From: Nitrosarchaeum sp.
GTDB taxonomy: Archaea; Thermoproteota; Nitrososphaeria; Nitrososphaerales; Nitrosopumilaceae
Direction: 5' to 3'
DNA: 64,000 bases
NCBI RefSeq assembly: GCF_035968265.1
Contig: NZ_JAVYIM010000002.1
Location: 124,001 to 188,000, forward strand
Position numbers and translations under genes: made by a program. The notes beneath the pieces are model-generated. The model did no database searches and was not told the origin of the DNA. It was given only the letters and a program-made list of their open reading frames with translations. Shown here piece by piece: positions 53,762 through 62,631 of this stretch (positions are counted from its first letter, which is position 1; each line of letters begins with the position of its first letter).

Positions 53762-55234
53762 TTAATTCTGTAAATAATCCAAAATTAATCTTACTCCAAA
53801 ACCTGTAGCTCCTTTTGGATTATATGGTTTTTCTTTTGTTGCTACCTGTGTCCATGCAACACCTGCAATATCGATGTGAATCCACGGGGTTTTTTCAATA
53901 GCATTTCTTAAAAATGCTGCAGCGGTAATCGTACCTGCCGCTCTTCCAATTCCAACATTTTTCATATCTGCAACTTCCGATTTTATCATATCCATATAAT
54001 CATCATTTAATGGAAGATTCCAAACCTCTTCAGTTGTTCTTTTTGAAGATTCTATGATCATATATGTCAATTTTTTATTATTTGAAACCATGCCTGCAAT
54101 GTTTGTTCCTAATGCAATTATGCAGGCTCCTGTTAATGTCGCAAAATCGATAATTGCCTTTGGTGAGTATTGTTTTTCCCCATATGATAGTGCATCAGCT
54201 AAAATGATTCTCCCTTCTGCATCTGTATTCAAAATCTCTGCTGTTTTTCCATTGTATAATTTTATGATGTCTCCCGGTCTATATGCTTCACCGCCTGGCA
54301 TATTTTCAACTGACGGAATAATCCCTACTAAGTTAATTGGTAATTTTAATTCTGAAACCACTTTCATGATTCCAATAACTGTACATCCTCCACATTTATC
54401 GAATTTCATTTCATCCATTTTTTCACCTGGTTTTAATGAAATTCCACCAGTGTCAAATGTTACAGCTTTTCCAACTAACACAATTGGTTTTTCGTTTTTA
54501 GGACCACGAAAATGTTCTAAAATAATTAATTTCGGTTCATTTTTACTTCCCTGTCCTACAGCAGAAATTCCGCCAAATCCTCTTTTTTTGAGCTCTACTT
54601 TAGATATTATGTTACATTTCATATTGTTCTTTTTTGCTATTATTTTTGAAAAATTTGCTAATGTTGTTGGTGTACATTCATTGGGTGGTAAATTTGCAAT
54701 ATTTTTTGTATAAATAACACCATCTGAAATAATATCTGCAGTTTTTACTGAATTTGAGATCTTCTCTGATTTAGAAATTAATATTGTAAGATTCGGATCG
54801 GTGTTTTCTTTTTTTGATTTATATTTTTCAAATTTATAAAGAGACATTTTACATCCCTCTATTATTTGAGATACTGATGAAACAGGTTCGATTACAGAAC
54901 TTGGTGGTGCTATTATGGTAAATTCTTTCAGTTTCAATTCTTTAGCTTTTTGAGCAATTTTACCTGAAACAAACCTGATTGTATCGTTTGTAAAATCTTC
55001 TTTTTTACCTAATCCTGCTAACAGAATCCTTTGAGTTGATTTTTCATTAGTTGGAATTACTGATATTTTACCAAATATTCCACCCATATCATTTATTGAT
55101 TGCTTTATTGATGAGATGACTTTTGAATTAATATCTTGTAATCCTAATATTTTATCAGAATTTTCTAATACATACCCACAAAGCATAGCAGTTTTCTTTT
55201 TAGAATTGCTTGGATTTTCTAATCGAATTTTCAT
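53762..55234 (-). CDS. pepA: Leucyl aminopeptidase (M17)
   Basis: Hexameric metallo-aminopeptidase of 490 residues. The catalytic domain has VGKAVTFDTGGISLKPG with the metal-binding lysine and aspartate, and the family signature NTDAEGRIILADALSYG with its Asp and Glu ligands. The N-terminal domain is the usual variable part. Length is normal. It lies 36 bases after the DUF393 gene on the same strand, so both may be one transcript. Confidence 0.94.
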   Translation of the reverse strand: MKIRLENPSNSKKKTAMLCGYVLENSDKILGLQDINSKVISSIKQSINDMGGIFGKISVIPTNEKSTQRILLAGLGKKEDFTNDTIRFVSGKIAQKAKELKLKEFTIIAPPSSVIEPVSSVSQIIEGCKMSLYKFEKYKSKKENTDPNLTILISKSEKISNSVKTADIISDGVIYTKNIANLPPNECTPTTLANFSKIIAKKNNMKCNIISKVELKKRGFGGISAVGQGSKNEPKLIILEHFRGPKNEKPIVLVGKAVTFDTGGISLKPGEKMDEMKFDKCGGCTVIGIMKVVSELKLPINLVGIIPSVENMPGGEAYRPGDIIKLYNGKTAEILNTDAEGRIILADALSYGEKQYSPKAIIDFATLTGACIIALGTNIAGMVSNNKKLTYMIIESSKRTTEEVWNLPLNDDYMDMIKSEVADMKNVGIGRAAGTITAAAFLRNAIEKTPWIHIDIAGVAWTQVATKEKPYNPKGATGFGVRLILDYLQN

Positions 55235-55269
55235 TATGCTGATTGATTTTGATGTATTATTTAGATTTA

Positions 55270-55653
55270 CTAGAGATCTATTTTTTTACTATTTGAAAAT
55301 AAACTCGCCGATCTTATGAAAACGGCTTTTACAGTTTTACAGTCTTGTTCACACTGCATATCTACTTTTGAATTATTTGGTTTAACATGTTTTGTTGTAA
55401 TGATTGTTTTTAACAATGGTAAAAGTGCTGCTCTTCCACCATATGCTGTTTTTTTATCTATTAACCAAAACATTTCTACTGCTGATTCTCCCAATCTCTT
55501 TCTTAGTTTTATACCCGAATCTGAATAATGTCCGATCATTGTGAAACTACCTCTTGAAAGAAATTCAATCATTTTTGCAAATTTTACACACAAATAGCAC
55601 TGATTGTCATAAACTATTATTGGTAATTCATCATTGATGTTCACATTCACCAT
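55270..55653 (-). CDS. DCC-family (DUF393) thiol-disulfide-type protein
   Basis: A 127-residue thioredoxin-like protein. The N-terminal IIVYDNQCYLCVKFAKMI carries the DxxCxxC signature of the family, and FWLIDKKTAYGGRAALLPLLK is its second conserved part. Redox function is inferred from the family. Two further cysteines (MQCEQDCKTV) lie near the end. It is divergent from the transketolase operon. Confidence 0.82.
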   Translation of the reverse strand: MVNVNINDELPIIVYDNQCYLCVKFAKMIEFLSRGSFTMIGHYSDSGIKLRKRLGESAVEMFWLIDKKTAYGGRAALLPLLKTIITTKHVKPNNSKVDMQCEQDCKTVKAVFIRSASLFSNSKKIDL

Positions 55654-55722
55654 TGGTAATCATCAGATTAAAATTTTGCAGAAGTAGATTTTTATTAAAT
55701 TTGTAGTTATCGCAATCGAGAA

Positions 55723-57390
55723 ATGAGACTAAATTACTATCTAATCAAAAAAAATGTTCTTCGTGCTCGTAAATTAGTAATTAAAGCATTAAACAAAGCA
55801 GGTTCTGGTCATCCGGGAGGGTCTTTTTCTATGGCTGAAATTTTAGGGTGTTTATTTTACAAACATTTGCAGTATGATCCGAATAATCCTCAATGGGAAG
55901 ATCGAGATCGACTGATCTTATCTAAAGGACATGCAGGACCTGGCTTGTTTTCAAATATGGCTGTTGCAGGCTATTTTCCAGAATCTCAACTTGAAACTTT
56001 AAGACAATTTGGAAGTAAATTACAAGGTCATCCTGATCTAAAATGTCCTGGAGTTGAATTCTGTGGTGGTTCTTTGGGAACTGGTTTATCTTATTCTATC
56101 GGTGTCGCCCTTGCCGGTAAAATCGATGGTAAAAATCATCATGTCTATACCATAATAGGTGACGGTGAGTCAGATGAGGGTCAAATATGGGAAGCAGCAA
56201 TGACTGCTGCAAAATACAAGGTAGATAATCTTACAGCCTTTTTGGATAGAAATTTCATACAGCAGGATTCATACACGGAAAAAATTATGCCATTAGATGA
56301 AAAATTAGAAGGAGATGATATCTCTGAAATGTGGAAAGATGCTTCACGATGGAAGACAGGTGATAAATGGAGATCATTTGGATGGAATGTAATTGAAATT
56401 GATGGACATAGAATTGAACAAATAGATGCAGCTATTACTAAAGCAAATTCTACAAAAGGAATTCCCTCAATAATTATCGCTAGAACAATAAAAGGAAAAG
56501 GAGTTGAACACATGGAAGATAACCCCCAATGGCATGGAAAAGCACCTGATTCAGATGTTACACCAATAATTGATTTAGAACTTGATTCTCAATTCATGAT
56601 TGCCCCTTCAATCATTGCCGGTGATATGAATAATCTTGAAAATGAGGTTAAGCGATGTATATCTGGTAGATCTGACTTTATTCATCTAGATGTTATGGAT
56701 GGCCAATTTGTTCCGACCAAAACTTTTGATCATACAAAAATCAGAGAATTACGATCATTAACAGTACTCCCATTTGATACTCATCTGATGATCAATGAAC
56801 CTGTAAAACATGTCAAAGACTATGTTGAAGCTGGAAGTGATATAATTACTGTACATGCTGAAGTTTGTGACGAAACAAGTTTTGGTGAAATACATGATTA
56901 CTTAAAACAAAATAAAGTTGGAGTAGGTCTTGCAATTAATCCAAATACTGAACTTCCCGAATGGTCTTACAAATTCATACCCTCTCTTGATCAACTAATT
57001 GTAATGTCTGTTGTACCTGGAAAATCTGGTCAAAAATACATTGAAGAAACCCATGAAAAAATGACTAGATTGAAATCTATTCTAAATGAGCACAAGTTTT
57101 CTGGCTGTATTGAGGCTGATGGTGGTGTAACTTTTGATAATATTGGCTCTTGTTTTGCAGATGGTGCTAGAGTTTTTGTGGGTGGTAGCGCAATTATTGG
57201 AAAACAAGATGTCCGTGGTGCTATCCGGGATTTTAGAAATCAAGTTCTTAAAACTAGACGAAAATTATTACTTGATAAAGCAAATGAATTGGGAGGTTCT
57301 GAACTCGTTAAAAAATGGATTGGATTACATGTTGTTGGAGAAAAACAAGAACAGATTAAGCAAATAGCAGAAGAGGCAAGTTATCTTTGA
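55723..57390 (+). CDS. Transketolase N-half fused to ribulose-phosphate 3-epimerase
   Basis: One continuous 555-residue frame. Residues 1-290 are a transketolase N-terminal half with AGSGHPGGSFSMAEI and the thiamine-diphosphate motif GDGESDEGQ...DN (146-169). Residues 292-515 are a ribulose-5-phosphate 3-epimerase with HLDVMDGQFVP, THLMI, VMSVVPGKSGQKY and EADGGVTFDN, keeping the catalytic His/Asp residues. A basic tail of about 40 residues follows. TTATTAAA about 30 bases upstream fits a leaderless start. The other transketolase half is the next gene. Confidence 0.93.
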   Translation: MRLNYYLIKKNVLRARKLVIKALNKAGSGHPGGSFSMAEILGCLFYKHLQYDPNNPQWEDRDRLILSKGHAGPGLFSNMAVAGYFPESQLETLRQFGSKLQGHPDLKCPGVEFCGGSLGTGLSYSIGVALAGKIDGKNHHVYTIIGDGESDEGQIWEAAMTAAKYKVDNLTAFLDRNFIQQDSYTEKIMPLDEKLEGDDISEMWKDASRWKTGDKWRSFGWNVIEIDGHRIEQIDAAITKANSTKGIPSIIIARTIKGKGVEHMEDNPQWHGKAPDSDVTPIIDLELDSQFMIAPSIIAGDMNNLENEVKRCISGRSDFIHLDVMDGQFVPTKTFDHTKIRELRSLTVLPFDTHLMINEPVKHVKDYVEAGSDIITVHAEVCDETSFGEIHDYLKQNKVGVGLAINPNTELPEWSYKFIPSLDQLIVMSVVPGKSGQKYIEETHEKMTRLKSILNEHKFSGCIEADGGVTFDNIGSCFADGARVFVGGSAIIGKQDVRGAIRDFRNQVLKTRRKLLLDKANELGGSELVKKWIGLHVVGEKQEQIKQIAEEASYL

Positions 57391-58361
57391 ATCCATCCAT
57401 TATGACTGACATGCGTTCAGAGTATTCAAAAATCCTCATTGAATTAGGAAAAGAAAATCCAAACATAGTAGTTTTGGGTGCAGACACTACTGATTCACTT
57501 AAAACTTCTGGTTTTGGAAAAACATTTCCCAATAGATTCTTTAATGTAGGTATTGCAGAAGCTAATCTAGTTTCAATATCTGCAGGACTTGCAGCTTCTG
57601 GAAAAATATCATTTGCTAGCACTTATGCCATATTTTTACCCGGTCGTGCAGTTGATCAAATAAGAAATGGAATAGCTTACCCTTCACCAGAAAATAAAAA
57701 AGGTCTTAATGTAAAATTAGTTGTTTCTCATGGTGGTCTTTCAGTTGGGCCAGATGGTGGTTCACATCAACAAATTGAAGATATTGCAATAATGCGAGCG
57801 ATTCCAAACTTCCGTGTTTTCATACCTGCTGATACAATTACTGTTTCAAAATTAACTAGATTAATGGCAAATGAATATGGTCCATTTTACATGAGAATGG
57901 CAAGATCAAACACACCCATAGTTCATTCAGAAACACAAGATTTCCAAATTGGTAAAGGAATTACAATTCGTGAAGGTTCTGATTGTACTATTGCGGCGTG
58001 TGGGATTACAGTAAGAATGGCACTTGAAGCAGCTGAATCTTTACAACATGAGGGAATATCTTGTAGAGTGTTGGACATGTTTTCTGTTAAGCCGATTGAT
58101 GGCGATATATTAGAAAAAGCAGCCAGAGAAACCGGATGTATAGTTACATGTGAAGAACACAATATTTTAGGAGGTATGGGCTCTGCAGTTGCAGAATCTG
58201 TTTCTGAAAGATATCCTGTACCAATCAAGAGAATAGGTGCTCAAGATATGTTTGGTGAATCTGCACGAGATAATGAAATTCCATTACTTTTGGAAAAACA
58301 CGGAATAACATCTTTTAATATGGCAAAACAAGTAAAAGAATTAAGGAGTAGAAAATTATGA
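57387..58361 (+). CDS. Transketolase C-terminal half
   Basis: A 324-residue pyrimidine-binding plus C-terminal domain of transketolase, which must pair with the N half at 55723. Motifs are FFNVGIAEANLVSISAGLA with the catalytic Glu, SHGGLSVGPDGGSHQQIEDIA and VTCEEHNILGGMGSAVAE. It begins with TTG overlapping the previous stop (TTGA); ATG at 57402 is the alternative. It overlaps the transaldolase gene by ATGA. Confidence 0.94.
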   Translation: MNPSIMTDMRSEYSKILIELGKENPNIVVLGADTTDSLKTSGFGKTFPNRFFNVGIAEANLVSISAGLAASGKISFASTYAIFLPGRAVDQIRNGIAYPSPENKKGLNVKLVVSHGGLSVGPDGGSHQQIEDIAIMRAIPNFRVFIPADTITVSKLTRLMANEYGPFYMRMARSNTPIVHSETQDFQIGKGITIREGSDCTIAACGITVRMALEAAESLQHEGISCRVLDMFSVKPIDGDILEKAARETGCIVTCEEHNILGGMGSAVAESVSERYPVPIKRIGAQDMFGESARDNEIPLLLEKHGITSFNMAKQVKELRSRKL

Positions 58362-59029
58362 AAATTTTTCTTGATAGTGCAAATTTAGAATCCATCAGAA
58401 AATTCAATGATATGGGTTTGTTGGATGGAATTACTACAAATCCCTCTCTCATGTCAAAAGAGGGAGGTAATCCAAAAGACGTTATGCAAGAAATCACCAA
58501 AATTATCAAAGGTGATGTTAGCCTGGAAGTTGTAAGTACTGAATATTCTGAAATGATTGAAGAAGGAAAACGTTTGCGTCAATACGGCAACAATGTTGTT
58601 GTTAAAGTCCCAATGACTTCTGATGGTTTGAAGGCCTGCAAATCTCTTTCATCCGAAGGAATCCCTGTAAATGTTACCTTGGTTTTTTCTCCAAACCAAG
58701 CATTGCTAGCTGCAAAATCAGGGGCAAAATATGTTAGCCCATTTATCGGTCGATTGGATGATATTGGTCAAGACGGAATGAAATTGATTAAAGACATTAA
58801 GGAAATATTTGACAATTATAAGGATGATTTTAAAACACAGATTCTTGTTGCAAGTATTCGTCATCCTCTACATGTTATTGATGCCGCAAAAACTGGAGCA
58901 CACGTTGTAACTTTACCTCCAAGTGTTCTAGATAAAATGCTCCAACACCCATTAACAACTATCGGGCTGGAGAATTTTCTATCTGATTGGAAAAAACTCA
59001 AAGATGGAAATTCTGATATCAAAATTTAA
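58358..59029 (+). CDS. tal: Transaldolase (short type)
   Basis: A 223-residue transaldolase of the short TalC-like class. FLDSANLESIRKFNDMGLLDGITTNPSL opens the barrel; the Schiff-base lysine is in VVKVPMTSDGLKA (about residue 85); and KYVSPFIGRLDDIGQDG and ILVASIRHP follow. With the transketolase halves and the fused epimerase it completes the non-oxidative pentose-phosphate exchange in one operon. Confidence 0.94.
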   Translation: MKIFLDSANLESIRKFNDMGLLDGITTNPSLMSKEGGNPKDVMQEITKIIKGDVSLEVVSTEYSEMIEEGKRLRQYGNNVVVKVPMTSDGLKACKSLSSEGIPVNVTLVFSPNQALLAAKSGAKYVSPFIGRLDDIGQDGMKLIKDIKEIFDNYKDDFKTQILVASIRHPLHVIDAAKTGAHVVTLPPSVLDKMLQHPLTTIGLENFLSDWKKLKDGNSDIKI

Positions 59030-59111
59030 AATTAACATATCTAAAATTATGTGAAGTGCAATTACCTGATATGATGAGCTTAAATAAATATAAGATAACT
59101 TAACTAACATT

Positions 59112-59384
59112 ATGGGAAAAATCAAGATTAGAACCGGTAGGGGAACTGGAACCAGAGAAATTGATGACGATAAAAAAAGCTGGGCAGGCGACGAATACAA
59201 AAAAATTCAAGACGAAAAGAAAAAACAAGCCGCAAATAGAATGGTTCACACCGGTAGAGGAACTGGCTCAAAAAGACTAGGAGATTTACCAGATTCAAAA
59301 CCAAGACCTTCAACTGAGGGTATGACCAGAATCACCGGTAGAGGAACAGGTTCAAGAAAGAGTACTAACAAAGGTTCATCGTAG
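59112..59384 (+). CDS. Small basic protein with three TGRGTG repeats
   Basis: A 90-residue protein, hydrophilic and without predicted membrane segments. TGRGTG occurs at residues 8, 47 and 75, each followed by a small or basic pair (TR, SK, SR). The linkers are charged (DDDKKSW, DEKKKQAAN) or proline-rich. Each repeat is encoded by a 17-bp block (starting at 59133, 59250 and 59334). An AAATAAATA box about 30 bases upstream supports a leaderless start. Glycine/arginine repeats suggest RNA binding, but no family is recognised. Confidence 0.8.
   Translation: MGKIKIRTGRGTGTREIDDDKKSWAGDEYKKIQDEKKKQAANRMVHTGRGTGSKRLGDLPDSKPRPSTEGMTRITGRGTGSRKSTNKGSS
59133..59350 (+). repeat. Three 17-bp direct repeats coding TGRGTG
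   Basis: ACCGGTAGAGGAACTGG-type blocks at 59133-59149, 59250-59266 and 59334-59350 differ at one or two positions. They lie in frame inside the small protein gene, separated by 100 and 67 bases of non-repeated code. Confidence 0.75.
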
Positions 59385-59612
59385 AACCTCAATTTTCCTT
59401 TTTAATTTAGTATGCATTATTTAAAAATTATTTTCTCTAAAATTATCTTAGTCATAATCCTGTAAAATCAGTCAATTTGTAGATATGCTCATTTTATTAC
59501 AATTGCTTACAAAATTTAGTAATAATTGATATGATGCAATTATCTTATTTGGTACATTTTTAAAATTGAAAACTGTTTCTTATGATGTTCTATTGTGAAT
59601 GCTATGTTGTTT

Positions 59613-60629
59613 TTATTTACCAATCCAACCCAATTTTTTGAAATAAATAAACATCAATGCGACAGGTATTGTTGATGCCAAAATAATTAATATTAATACT
59701 GTATATGGTCCTAAAAATAATACTTGATCATTTAACCCTCCTGGCAAATTTATGTTCATTCCATAAAATGTTCCAATTACCGTCCCAGGAATTGCAAATG
59801 TAAAAATTATTGTTAATGCAGCAAGTACTTTATTTGTTTTTTCAGTACTTAACATGAAGTCAGTGTCTTTGTAAATTTCCATTGTTTCTCTAGATTCTTC
59901 CAACGTTTCAATTACTTTATCAATATGATCTATTACATCATCGAAATATAACGATAGATCGTCTTCCTCAGAAAATTTTTTAATATTTTTTGTAATTTCT
60001 AATACAAATTTCTTTAATGGATTTGCTATTCGTCTCATTACGTTAATTTCTCTTCTAAGTAAAGCTATACTTCTTGCAACAGATATTTTTTCATCAAAAA
60101 CTTCATCTTCAAGATCATCTAAATTTGCAATCACTTTTCTTGATATGTGTAAGAGTTCATCCACTAGAATGTCTACTATTTCATGGAGAAGATATTCTGC
60201 AGATTTTCCTAGTATTCTTTCTTTTCTGTGTGCATCTAAATCGTTTTTACAAATATTTACTAAATCTACTAATGGCTTTAAATCTCCTTGATGAACCGTT
60301 ATTAGAAAATCTTTTCCGATGAATATTGATAACTGACTGTTTCTTGAAATCCCTGGCTGTCTTAATAGCGATGGAAAATGTAATATCACAAAAAAATGAT
60401 CCTGATAACTATCTAGTTTTGGAAGTTCAGATTTAGTCATACAGTCTTCAATGTTTAATGTATTCAAACGGTATGTTTCAGCTAGTTTTTCAATATCGCT
60501 TCTATCTGGATTTTGTAAATCAATCCACAAAAATCTCTTACCCTCAACGGTTTCAATTTTTCTTTCTACAGGTACCGCTTGTGGTTTTTTCCCAACATGT
60601 AGTCTATTAGTAATGAATCCTTTTTTCAA
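59613..60629 (-). CDS. corA: CorA-type magnesium/cobalt transporter
   Basis: A 338-residue pentameric channel subunit. The soluble N-terminal domain and long stalk helix are followed by two membrane helices, with the signature YGMNINLPGG between them and the basic end YFKKLGWIGK. The start is TTG. A TTTAAATT box is centred about 27 bases upstream, and a 12-bp palindrome lies directly beyond it. Confidence 0.94.
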   Translation of the reverse strand: MKKGFITNRLHVGKKPQAVPVERKIETVEGKRFLWIDLQNPDRSDIEKLAETYRLNTLNIEDCMTKSELPKLDSYQDHFFVILHFPSLLRQPGISRNSQLSIFIGKDFLITVHQGDLKPLVDLVNICKNDLDAHRKERILGKSAEYLLHEIVDILVDELLHISRKVIANLDDLEDEVFDEKISVARSIALLRREINVMRRIANPLKKFVLEITKNIKKFSEEDDLSLYFDDVIDHIDKVIETLEESRETMEIYKDTDFMLSTEKTNKVLAALTIIFTFAIPGTVIGTFYGMNINLPGGLNDQVLFLGPYTVLILIILASTIPVALMFIYFKKLGWIGK

Positions 60630-60659
60630 GTTGAATGGTAACTCGATTTAACAAATTTA

Positions 60660-60671
60660 AAGCGATCGCTT
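60660..60671. promoter_or_regulatory. 12-bp palindrome beside the corA TATA box
   Basis: AAGCGATCGCTT is a perfect palindrome with a GC-rich core in otherwise very AT-rich DNA. It abuts the upstream side of the TATA (about 60653-60660, minus strand), the BRE position, so a bound protein would compete with TFB. Confidence 0.5.
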
Positions 60672-60726
60672 ATTTTACTCATTTTTTATAATTCGCATGA
60701 ATTTGATTCTTTTCTAGATTTTTATG

Positions 60727-60807
60727 CTATTTCCATGGAAGGAAGAAATTGACGCCAATCCATGTGAGCCCAATTGTTATTCCCATAGCTATCCACCAAA
60801 ATCTCAT
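60727..60807 (-). CDS. 26-residue single-helix membrane peptide
   Basis: MRFWWIAMGITIGLT...FLPWK is one hydrophobic helix with four tryptophans and a charged end on each side. A TATA-like TTTATTAT begins about 29 bases before the ATG, the spacing seen in other leaderless genes here. The neighbours are corA and tRNA-His. Not recognised; support is composition and promoter position. Confidence 0.5.
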   Translation of the reverse strand: MRFWWIAMGITIGLTWIGVNFFLPWK

Positions 60808-60903
60808 GACTATAAATTCTGTTAGTTAATAATAAATCTACAGGCTAAATTTCAATGAGATAAATCAAAGATTATTACGGGATAAACAATTTTTTATTCT
60901 TGT

Positions 60904-60976
60904 GGCCCTCGTAGTACAGTGGCTAGTATAGGGGACTGTGGATCCCCGGACAGGGGTTCGATTCCCCTCGAGGGCC
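60904..60976 (+). tRNA. tRNA-His (anticodon GTG)
   Basis: A cloverleaf with the histidine hallmarks: an extra G at position -1 (60904) opposite discriminator C (60976). Acceptor GCCCTCG/CGAGGGC is perfect; anticodon stem GGGGA/TCCCC encloses CTGTGGA, giving GTG. No CCA is encoded. Confidence 0.96.
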
Positions 60977-60992
60977 TACAAATTTTATGATT

Positions 60993-61103
60993 TTAACCTA
61001 CAATTTTTCGTGCAATTCTGTCATGACATGAGCATTTACAAAATCTGTAAAAATTTCCATCATGTTCTGAATTGCAAGTATTGCAACCTTTACCTTCTGC
61101 CAT
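60993..61103 (-). CDS. 36-residue cysteine-rich zinc-binding-type peptide
   Basis: MAEGKGCNTCNSEHDGNFYRFCKCSCHDRIARKIVG has a CxxC near the start and a CxCxCH cluster near the end, so it probably binds zinc. A TATA-like AAAATATC lies about 29 bases upstream of the ATG. It lies between tRNA-His and an unknown minus-strand gene. No family is recognised. Confidence 0.6.
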   Translation of the reverse strand: MAEGKGCNTCNSEHDGNFYRFCKCSCHDRIARKIVG

Positions 61104-61153
61104 TTTTGCAGTTTTTATAATTGTGATATTTTTATTTTTTGGTACATTAATTT

Positions 61154-61501
61154 TTAAAAAATACCATATTTGCTTGATTCCATTTCTTCTTTTATTGCCA
61201 GCTTAAATCTAGGTATTTTACCTTCCAAATTATTTGTAAGCCATGAGAGAAATTTTTTTTCTAAACCCTTCCCTTTGAATTTATCAAAATCACTTCCCAT
61301 CTGATCAGCTAGCTTTTCTACTAATGTTTTATTAACACTCACAACAAAAAAGTGCCATCCAAAAGCAAATTCCGAATCTGTCATAACAAAATCATCTTGA
61401 CTGTGAACCATCTCTTCCAAAAGTGAAAGCTGGTTTGTTATTGCTTTACTTGTTTTATCATAATCTATTGTAGACACATTAATGTTAATTCTATCTATCA
61501 T
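61154..61501 (-). CDS. Unknown 115-residue protein
   Basis: The protein starts MIDRININVSTIDYDKTS and has the core FAFGWHFFVVSVNKTLVEKLADQMGSDFDKFKGKGLEKKFLSWL. No family is recognised. An upstream ATG at 61540 would add 13 residues and abut the methyltransferase stop; the ATG at 61501 fits a TTATTTTA box about 27 bases upstream. Mixed alpha/beta by appearance, cytoplasmic. Confidence 0.65.
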   Translation of the reverse strand: MIDRININVSTIDYDKTSKAITNQLSLLEEMVHSQDDFVMTDSEFAFGWHFFVVSVNKTLVEKLADQMGSDFDKFKGKGLEKKFLSWLTNNLEGKIPRFKLAIKEEMESSKYGIF

Positions 61502-61541
61502 GATTCTATATGATTTACATAAAATAAAAGGATTACACAAA

Positions 61542-62300
61542 TTATTTTAACAGATGTTCAAAATCAATATTGAAATGGATTTTCATTATATCTATGTAAG
61601 TTTTAATGGATTCCGGGACTTGCTCCCCGCATGACACTCCTAAATTCTTTGCGTTAATCCAAATTATTAGAGTTTGAATAATTGTCAAAAATCTATCATT
61701 TTTAATTTCTGGAATACTAATAGCCTTTGTATATCTCTCAGCAAATTCCCACGCTGTTACAAAATCTACACATTTAACTCCAAAAACTGCCAATATTTGT
61801 TCTTGTAAACTATCTGCTTTTTTAAAAGGAACTAAATTAATTATGTATGGAAATTTTACTTTCTCAGGAAGACAATCAGGTAGTGGCCCCCAAATTGTAA
61901 TTATTCTTGTGCCTGATTTTAGATCTTTAAATTTATTCATCATATTATTGATGATATCTTCATTTGTAAACCAAAACAAAATTGCGGTAGCATCAGAAAT
62001 GTCCACATTTTGTATGTCATCACAAATTAATTTACCTTGTATCTTATTTTTATCTAGACTATCTTTTGCTAGTTTAATTTTATCTGGATTGTTATCAACA
62101 CCTACAGCTTTTCTCACCTGATATTCTTTCAATGCTATGGAGATTCCAGTTCCATCTCCACATCCAAGATGATAAAAAATATCATTTTTTTCTAATTTTA
62201 AAAAATTAAAAATGTCTCTAAATGTTTTCTCTGGTAATTGAACTTCTTCTCCACTAACTATGCTTTCTGGTAATGATTTGAGATATTCTTCTATTTTCAA
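61542..62300 (-). CDS. Class I SAM-dependent methyltransferase
   Basis: A 252-residue protein. The SAM site is FYHLGCGDGTGISIAL (about residues 42-57), followed by AVGVDNNPDKIKLAKDSL and CDDIQNVDISDATAILFWFTNEDI, a layout seen in DOT1-like and other small-molecule or protein methyltransferases. The second half (about 150-252) is not recognised. Substrate unknown. Confidence 0.82.
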   Translation of the reverse strand: MKIEEYLKSLPESIVSGEEVQLPEKTFRDIFNFLKLEKNDIFYHLGCGDGTGISIALKEYQVRKAVGVDNNPDKIKLAKDSLDKNKIQGKLICDDIQNVDISDATAILFWFTNEDIINNMMNKFKDLKSGTRIITIWGPLPDCLPEKVKFPYIINLVPFKKADSLQEQILAVFGVKCVDFVTAWEFAERYTKAISIPEIKNDRFLTIIQTLIIWINAKNLGVSCGEQVPESIKTYIDIMKIHFNIDFEHLLK

Positions 62301-62325
62301 TATTATGATTAAAACTATACTTTAA

Positions 62326-62595
62326 TTATTCTCTTATGCTCTCAAGTTTTGAAACTGCTTGCCATAACTGTGTTCTTACATATGAGGGCATGTTTGGATC
62401 TTGTGTAACATCATCAAGTAAACTTATTGTATTGTTTGCTCTTACTGACAATGAATATTCTTCATTATTTAACTCCACTATCAAATCTGTAATTGATTTT
62501 TTTATTGTCTTTGGCGTTGAATGACTTGTAGCAATTTGATTTAATGTTTCAATTGCTTCTTTCATTGATTCTTTGTTTTGTTTTTCATCAGCCAT
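62326..62595 (-). CDS. UPF0147 family protein
   Basis: An 89-residue helical protein, with MKEAIETLNQIATSHSTPKTIKKSITDLIVEL and a C-terminal LDDVTQDPNMPSYVRTQLWQAVSKLESI, the archaeal UPF0147 pattern. Function is not established. It is 25 bases upstream of the methyltransferase on the same strand and probably shares its transcript. Confidence 0.85.
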   Translation of the reverse strand: MADEKQNKESMKEAIETLNQIATSHSTPKTIKKSITDLIVELNNEEYSLSVRANNTISLLDDVTQDPNMPSYVRTQLWQAVSKLESIRE

Positions 62596-62631
62596 TTTTT
62601 ACACCATTTAATGTTAATTTGAGGTATATAG

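Noticed and set aside
60938..61120. 60-residue plus-strand frame starting in tRNA-His
   Set aside because: It begins inside the tRNA and lies antisense to the cysteine-rich peptide, which has a better promoter.
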